A stretch of DNA of 64,000 nt from Oleiharenicola lentus (lineage in GTDB: Bacteria > Verrucomicrobiota > Verrucomicrobiia > Opitutales > Opitutaceae), in assembly GCF_004118375.1 (NCBI RefSeq), contig NZ_SDHX01000001.1:2049693-2113692 (forward strand), written 5' to 3'. Of the stretch, positions 60,525-64,000 are shown one piece after another. The notes beneath the pieces are model-generated. The model had not been told where the DNA came from. It was given only the letters and a program-made list of their open reading frames with translations, and made no database searches. Both the position numbers and the translations under genes were made by a program. Position 1 is the stretch's first letter. Every line of letters begins with the position of its first letter.

Positions 60525-61156
60525 GAACCGGTGTAGTCATTGTGGAGGACGACAGTGCGGTGCGGGAAAATCTCGCAGCGTTGATCAACATGGACGAACG
60601 GCTGCGGCTGCTCGGCTCCTTCGGTTCGGCGGAGGTCGCGTTGCGTGAGATCCCGGCGCTGCAGCCGAAGCTCGCGGTGATGGACATCAATCTGCCGCGC
60701 CTGAACGGTATCGAGTGTGTGGCGCGGCTTAAGCTTATCGTGCCGTCTCTGCTCGTGCTCATGCTCACGGTTTACGAGGACGACGACAGTGTATTCCGGG
60801 CCCTGAAGGCGGGAGCCAACGGCTATCTGGTCAAGCGGGACGCGGCGGAAAAGCTCTTGAGCGCTCTTCAAGACGTCCAGCAAGGCGGCGCACCGATGTC
60901 CGCGCACATCGCCCGTCAGGTCGTGCAGTTTTTTCATCGGAGCGCGGCCCCGGCAGCGGAGTCCGAACGGCTCTCCCCTCGTGAGACCGAGATTCTCAAT
61001 CTGCTCGTACGGGGTTTGATTCTGAAGGAAGTGGCGGACCAACTCGGCATAGGTCTGGAAACGGTGCGGACGCACGTGAACCACATCTATCTTAAGCTGC
61101 ATGTGCGCAGCCGCGCCGAGGCGATCGTGAAATACCTTCGCCAGCACCCGGAGTAA
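60521..61156 (+). CDS. NarL/LuxR-family response regulator
   Basis: This 211-residue protein has a receiver domain with the acidic cluster VEDD at 8-11, phospho-acceptor Asp55 in VMDINLPRLNG, and LVKRD with the conserved Lys near 104. The C-terminal LuxR helix-turn-helix (about 145-210) has LSPRETEILNLLVRG and ETVRTHVNHIYLKL. Translation is coupled to the kinase by the 4-bp overlap. It is the best local candidate to bind the CATCCC palindromes, since NarL-type regulators bind inverted half sites and one such site precedes its own operon; this is inference. The DUF1080 gene starts 9 bp after its stop. Confidence 0.93.
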   Translation: MRTGVVIVEDDSAVRENLAALINMDERLRLLGSFGSAEVALREIPALQPKLAVMDINLPRLNGIECVARLKLIVPSLLVLMLTVYEDDDSVFRALKAGANGYLVKRDAAEKLLSALQDVQQGGAPMSAHIARQVVQFFHRSAAPAAESERLSPRETEILNLLVRGLILKEVADQLGIGLETVRTHVNHIYLKLHVRSRAEAIVKYLRQHPE

Positions 61157-61165
61157 ATTTTCTGC

Positions 61166-62596
61166 ATGCACCACAAATCCATCATCAACTCGGCCTTGTT
61201 CACCTGCGCACTGTCTCTGGTGTGCCAGGCCCAAACCCCGGTTCCGCTTTTCAACGGCCGCGACCTCTCAGGCTGGGTGCAGCGCGGAGGCAAGGCGACC
61301 TATGCCATCGAGGGCAACGAAATCGTTGGCACATCGGTGCTCGATACCGGGAACACTTTTCTCTGCACGGCCCAGAACTACGGCGACTTCATCTTGGAAT
61401 ACGAATTCAAGGTGGACCCGAAGTTGAACTCCGGCGTGCAGATTCGCAGCGAGGTCTTCGACGAGGCGAAGACCGTCGAGTGGCAGGGACGCACGATCCA
61501 GATCCCCGCCAAGCGGGTGCATGGCTACCAGATCGAGATCGATCCGGACGTGAAGCGGCAGAGAATGTGGAGCGCGGGCATCTTCGACGAGGCCCGGCGG
61601 GCTTGGCTCGTGCCCGACGACGGCCAGACCGGCCCGAACGGCCGCGCCTTCAGCGAACGGGGGCGGAAGATTTTCAAGCCGAACGACTGGAATCATGTCC
61701 GCGTCGAGGCGGTCGGCGATTCCATCAGTACCTGGCTCAACGGCACGCCCTGCGCCGAGTTGAAGGACTCCATGACTTCGCACGGCTTTATTGCGCTGCA
61801 AGTGCACGGTATCGGCAAGGACGTGGAGAAGAACGGTACCCAGGTGCGCTGGCGAAATCTGACGATCACGGAAGTCAAGGCTCCGGCGAAATCCGCGGCA
61901 AACACGCTTACCCCCGAGGAAATAGCCGCGGGTTGGCGCCTGCTCTGGGACGGACAGACCACCACGGGCTGGCGCAGCGCCAAGGGGGAGGAGTTTCCCG
62001 CCCATGGCTGGTTGATCCAAGATGGCCAGTTGAACGTGCTCGACAGCGGTGGGAAGGAAGCCGTCGGTGGCGGCGACATCATCACGCGCGAGACTTTCAC
62101 GGAGTTTGAGCTGCTGGTCGACTTCAAGCTCACCCCGGGTGCGAACAGCGGCATCAAGTATTTCGTCCAACCCGGCTTGGCCGCCATCACCGCCACCGGC
62201 GCGAAAGCCGCGGTCGGCTCGGCCATCGGGCTGGAGTTCCAGATCCTGGATGATGCATTGCACCCCGACGCCAAGCTCGGCCGCGACGGCAACCGCACCG
62301 TCAGCTCCCTCTACGACCTTATCCCCGCATCCGCCAGCAAGCAACCAAACGCCATCGGCGAGTGGAACACCGCCCGCGTTTTGGTCCGGGGCAACCACGT
62401 CGAGCATTGGCTCAATGACACCAAGGTGGTGGAGTACGAGCGTGATTCCCCGGCGTTCCGCGCCGCCGTGGCGGCGAGCAAGTACAAGAACATTCCCGGC
62501 TTCGGCGAATGGCCGAGTGGCCATATCCTGTTGCAGGAGCACGGCGACGCCGTGTCGTTCCGCAACGTCAAGGTCCGCGCCATCGTCGGGCCCTGA
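61166..62596 (+). CDS. Exported tandem DUF1080 (3-keto-glycoside hydrolase-like) protein
   Basis: This 476-residue protein has a signal peptide about 1-22 (VCQAQ). It contains two copies of the concanavalin-like DUF1080 fold: residues about 25-245 (PLFNGRDLSGWVQRGGKATY, DFILEYEFKVDPKLNSGVQIR, HGYQIEIDPDVKR, WNHVRVEAVGDSISTWLNG) and about 265-473 (LLWDGQTTTGWRSAKGEEFP, FELLVDFKLTPGANSGIKYFV, GLEFQILDD, WNTARVLVRGNHVEHWLND). The family was named 3-keto-disaccharide hydrolase because members cleave glycosides already oxidised at C3. That fits the exported Gfo/Idh and TIM-barrel genes in this locus. It is co-transcribed with the two-component system. Confidence 0.88.
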   Translation: MHHKSIINSALFTCALSLVCQAQTPVPLFNGRDLSGWVQRGGKATYAIEGNEIVGTSVLDTGNTFLCTAQNYGDFILEYEFKVDPKLNSGVQIRSEVFDEAKTVEWQGRTIQIPAKRVHGYQIEIDPDVKRQRMWSAGIFDEARRAWLVPDDGQTGPNGRAFSERGRKIFKPNDWNHVRVEAVGDSISTWLNGTPCAELKDSMTSHGFIALQVHGIGKDVEKNGTQVRWRNLTITEVKAPAKSAANTLTPEEIAAGWRLLWDGQTTTGWRSAKGEEFPAHGWLIQDGQLNVLDSGGKEAVGGGDIITRETFTEFELLVDFKLTPGANSGIKYFVQPGLAAITATGAKAAVGSAIGLEFQILDDALHPDAKLGRDGNRTVSSLYDLIPASASKQPNAIGEWNTARVLVRGNHVEHWLNDTKVVEYERDSPAFRAAVAASKYKNIPGFGEWPSGHILLQEHGDAVSFRNVKVRAIVGP

Positions 62597-62911
62597 TTTT
62601 TCCACGGCACCCCGTTAGAATATCATCAGGAAAGTGCCCGGATTGCACCGGGCCAGACGGTGCTGGCTGATCTGCTCCTTGCGGTCTTTGGCGCGATCTC
62701 CCCGGTCTGCGCAGTACCATCGCACAGATCAGGTGCGCTCAGTCGCATTGCGTGGCAAGGGGACCGGGCCATGCATTTCAGATGGATGGTTTGCCAGGCC
62801 TTATTGGAATTGAGCCACATTCATCACGTCGCGGCTGAGCTCCGGAATATCGTTTTCGCAGTTGCACTCGTCCCCTAAGGAATACCTATTTCGCGCAGTA
62901 TAATCCCTTTC
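62597..62911. other. Intergenic region (315 bp) before the AraC regulator gene
   Basis: No gene is visible. A small hairpin GCCCGG-N6-CCGGGC lies at 62636-62653, about 40 bp after the DUF1080 stop, without a T-run. A good -10 hexamer is at 62899-62904. The middle is unremarkable GC-rich sequence, and no CATCCC palindrome is present. Confidence 0.55.
62899..62904 (+). promoter_or_regulatory. Perfect TATAAT -10 element directly before the AraC ATG
   Basis: TATAAT ends 7 bp before the ATG at 62912, so transcription should start at or next to the start codon. No good -35 is seen at the usual distance (TTGCAC at 62862 is too far). If used, the mRNA would be leaderless. Confidence 0.45.
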
Positions 62912-63760
62912 ATGCGCGTTAACAAGCAGCGCTTCCGCCGGCCTCAGGCTGGCAATGACGGCACCCGGATCCGCCCGGTTTTCGAGGATTTCCACCTGCT
63001 GAGCATGGAGGGTGATTACGAGTACCCGCGGCACCAGCACACCAACTACGAGGTGATCCTGGTCGAACGCGGACCTTATCGTTGTGAGCTCAATGGAGAG
63101 CAGCTCACGCTGGTGGATGGTCAGGTGCTTGTGATCAAGCCGGGGGATTGGCATCAGGACCACCTGTGCGACGGGCAGCGTCACTACGTTTTGCATTTTC
63201 GCCTGACGGGAATGCTCCAGGGGGAGGCTGCCCGTTCGCTGTTTCGGGATGATACTCACCCAGCGGGCCAGATTTGCACGGGCAATTATTTGCGGGATAC
63301 CTTTTTCATGCGGGAACTCCGCAGGGAGGCGCAACAGAAGGCCCCGCATTCAGCGGCTGTGCAAGACAGCCTGCTAGAGGCACTATTTTGGCGTCTTGTG
63401 CGCGGGTTGCCTGAGTCGAGCCTGAGCGAGACAATTCGCTGCCTTCCTCACGCCGAGGCCCGACGAGAGGCGATCAAGGTGGTGTTTGATCGTCACCTCC
63501 GAACGAATCCCACGGTGGCAGATCTCGCTGTCGAGGCCAAGATGAGCCCTCGCCATTTGACGTCGTTTTGCCGGAATAATTTTGGGGCCGGTCCGGCTCG
63601 GTATCTTCTGCAGTTAAAACTTCGTCGGGCGCAGGAGATGTTGCGTTACCGTGGACAGCGGGTGAAAGAGGTCAGTGACGCGCTTGGCTTCGCCAATCCT
63701 TATCATTTCTCGCGTGTTTACCGACGCTATTTCGGGCATCCGCCCTCGCGGGCGTTGTAG
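62912..63760 (+). CDS. AraC-family transcriptional regulator
   Basis: This 282-residue protein has an N-terminal cupin-like sensor domain (about 20-110; YEYPRHQHTNYEVILVERG with metal/sugar-site histidines, and LTLVDGQVLVIKPGDWHQ). The C-terminal double helix-turn-helix (about 185-280) includes VADLAVEAKMSPRHLTSFCRNNFG and VKEVSDALGFANPYHFSRVYRRYFG. Such proteins usually activate sugar-use genes when a sugar binds. It is a monocistronic gene downstream of the DUF1080 gene. Its target could be this locus, but AraC sites are normally direct repeats, so it fits the CATCCC palindrome less well than the NarL-type regulator. Confidence 0.92.
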   Translation: MRVNKQRFRRPQAGNDGTRIRPVFEDFHLLSMEGDYEYPRHQHTNYEVILVERGPYRCELNGEQLTLVDGQVLVIKPGDWHQDHLCDGQRHYVLHFRLTGMLQGEAARSLFRDDTHPAGQICTGNYLRDTFFMRELRREAQQKAPHSAAVQDSLLEALFWRLVRGLPESSLSETIRCLPHAEARREAIKVVFDRHLRTNPTVADLAVEAKMSPRHLTSFCRNNFGAGPARYLLQLKLRRAQEMLRYRGQRVKEVSDALGFANPYHFSRVYRRYFGHPPSRAL

Positions 63761-64000
63761 TGAAAAAACAGCGTTCCGATCAGACCGGCAACAAGGCTGA
63801 ATGGCAGCGATAGTCGCATCGAAACTTGGGGCATTTGCCAATAATGCACCGACCCGAGATCGCAAAACCATCGGGCGGTTGTTTTATCGTCACTCAATCA
63901 AGCGCAGGGTCACCCGGGGGCATGGAATCTAATCCCCCCACCGGGAGGGGATCGCTACGAACGATAGTGACGATTTGCGAATGTAACAAGTTTCAGCCGC
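63761..64000. other. Non-coding window end with weak terminator-like hairpin
   Basis: No gene is supported in the last 240 bp. At 63864-63885 AAAACC and GGTTGTTTT can pair around a 7-base loop and are followed by a T-rich stretch, a weak terminator candidate for the AraC gene. Near 63930-63950 ATCCCC and GGGGAT face each other with a 9-base spacer; this differs from the CATCCC-N8-GGGATG spacing. Confidence 0.35.

Noticed and set aside
63930-63951. ATCCCC and GGGGAT facing each other near the window end as a fifth operator
   Set aside because: The spacer length and core differ from CATCCC-N8-GGGATG, and no gene start follows within the window.

Overview
The window is GC-rich, gene-dense DNA from a heterotrophic polysaccharide degrader. 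It most likely comes from Verrucomicrobiota, probably an Opitutales/Opitutaceae-type organism. This assignment is inferred from the gene content: nine exported Cys-type sulfatases, Opitutus-like TonB receptors (plug start with a TADSTSGYYASETLSGT signature), Tat-exported Gfo/Idh/MocA and TIM-barrel proteins, a DUF1080 protein, and mostly weak Shine-Dalgarno sites. I saw no rRNA, tRNA, CRISPR array, phage gene or transposase.

Layout. (1) 1-3364: the end of a sodium:solute symporter, then a divergent pair, a sugar isomerase-like TIM barrel and an aldo/keto reductase. (2) 3630-12565, + strand: a probable operon with a TonB receptor, a Gfo/Idh oxidoreductase, a GH130 glycoside phosphorylase-like enzyme, a glycyl radical enzyme (GRE), its radical-SAM activase, and a second Gfo/Idh protein. 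(3) 12566-13540: a zinc-ribbon NUDIX hydrolase flanked by two 156-bp copies of a structured repeat; a 67-bp copy lies at 1354. (4) 13541-21698, - strand: a seven-gene catabolic operon (Gfo/Idh, TIM barrel, ROK kinase, methylmalonate-semialdehyde dehydrogenase, MDR dehydrogenase, aldehyde dehydrogenase, class II aldolase) resembling inositol catabolism in its enzyme classes. (5) 22063-40952, - strand: exported oxidoreductase and isomerase-like proteins, a TIM-barrel/beta-propeller fusion, a six-hairpin glycosidase-like protein, a GH92, a GH99-like protein, four sulfatases and a large TonB receptor. (6) 41278-42423, +: a PhoD-like phosphatase. (7) 42447-58493, -: a ten-gene tightly packed unit with five sulfatases, two GH92, one GH99-like protein, a FucP-type sugar transporter and a PfkB kinase. 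(8) 58758-63760, +: a histidine kinase, a NarL-type regulator, a tandem DUF1080 protein and an AraC regulator.

Together these genes suggest uptake and stepwise dismantling of a sulfated, alpha-mannose-rich glycan. Sulfatases and GH92/GH99-type enzymes would act outside the cytoplasm, TonB/FucP/SSS carriers would import products, and GH130, kinases, isomerases, dehydrogenases and an aldolase would process them inside. The GRE suggests that part of the catabolism runs without oxygen.

The strongest undescribed signals are two. One is a 20-bp palindrome, CATCCC-N8-GGGATG, found four times, each in an intergenic region upstream of operons of this locus and each about 41-44 bp from a predicted transcription start; one copy precedes the two-component system itself. 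The other is a GRE with an unusual GCGE active-site motif linked to GH130 and two Gfo/Idh enzymes.
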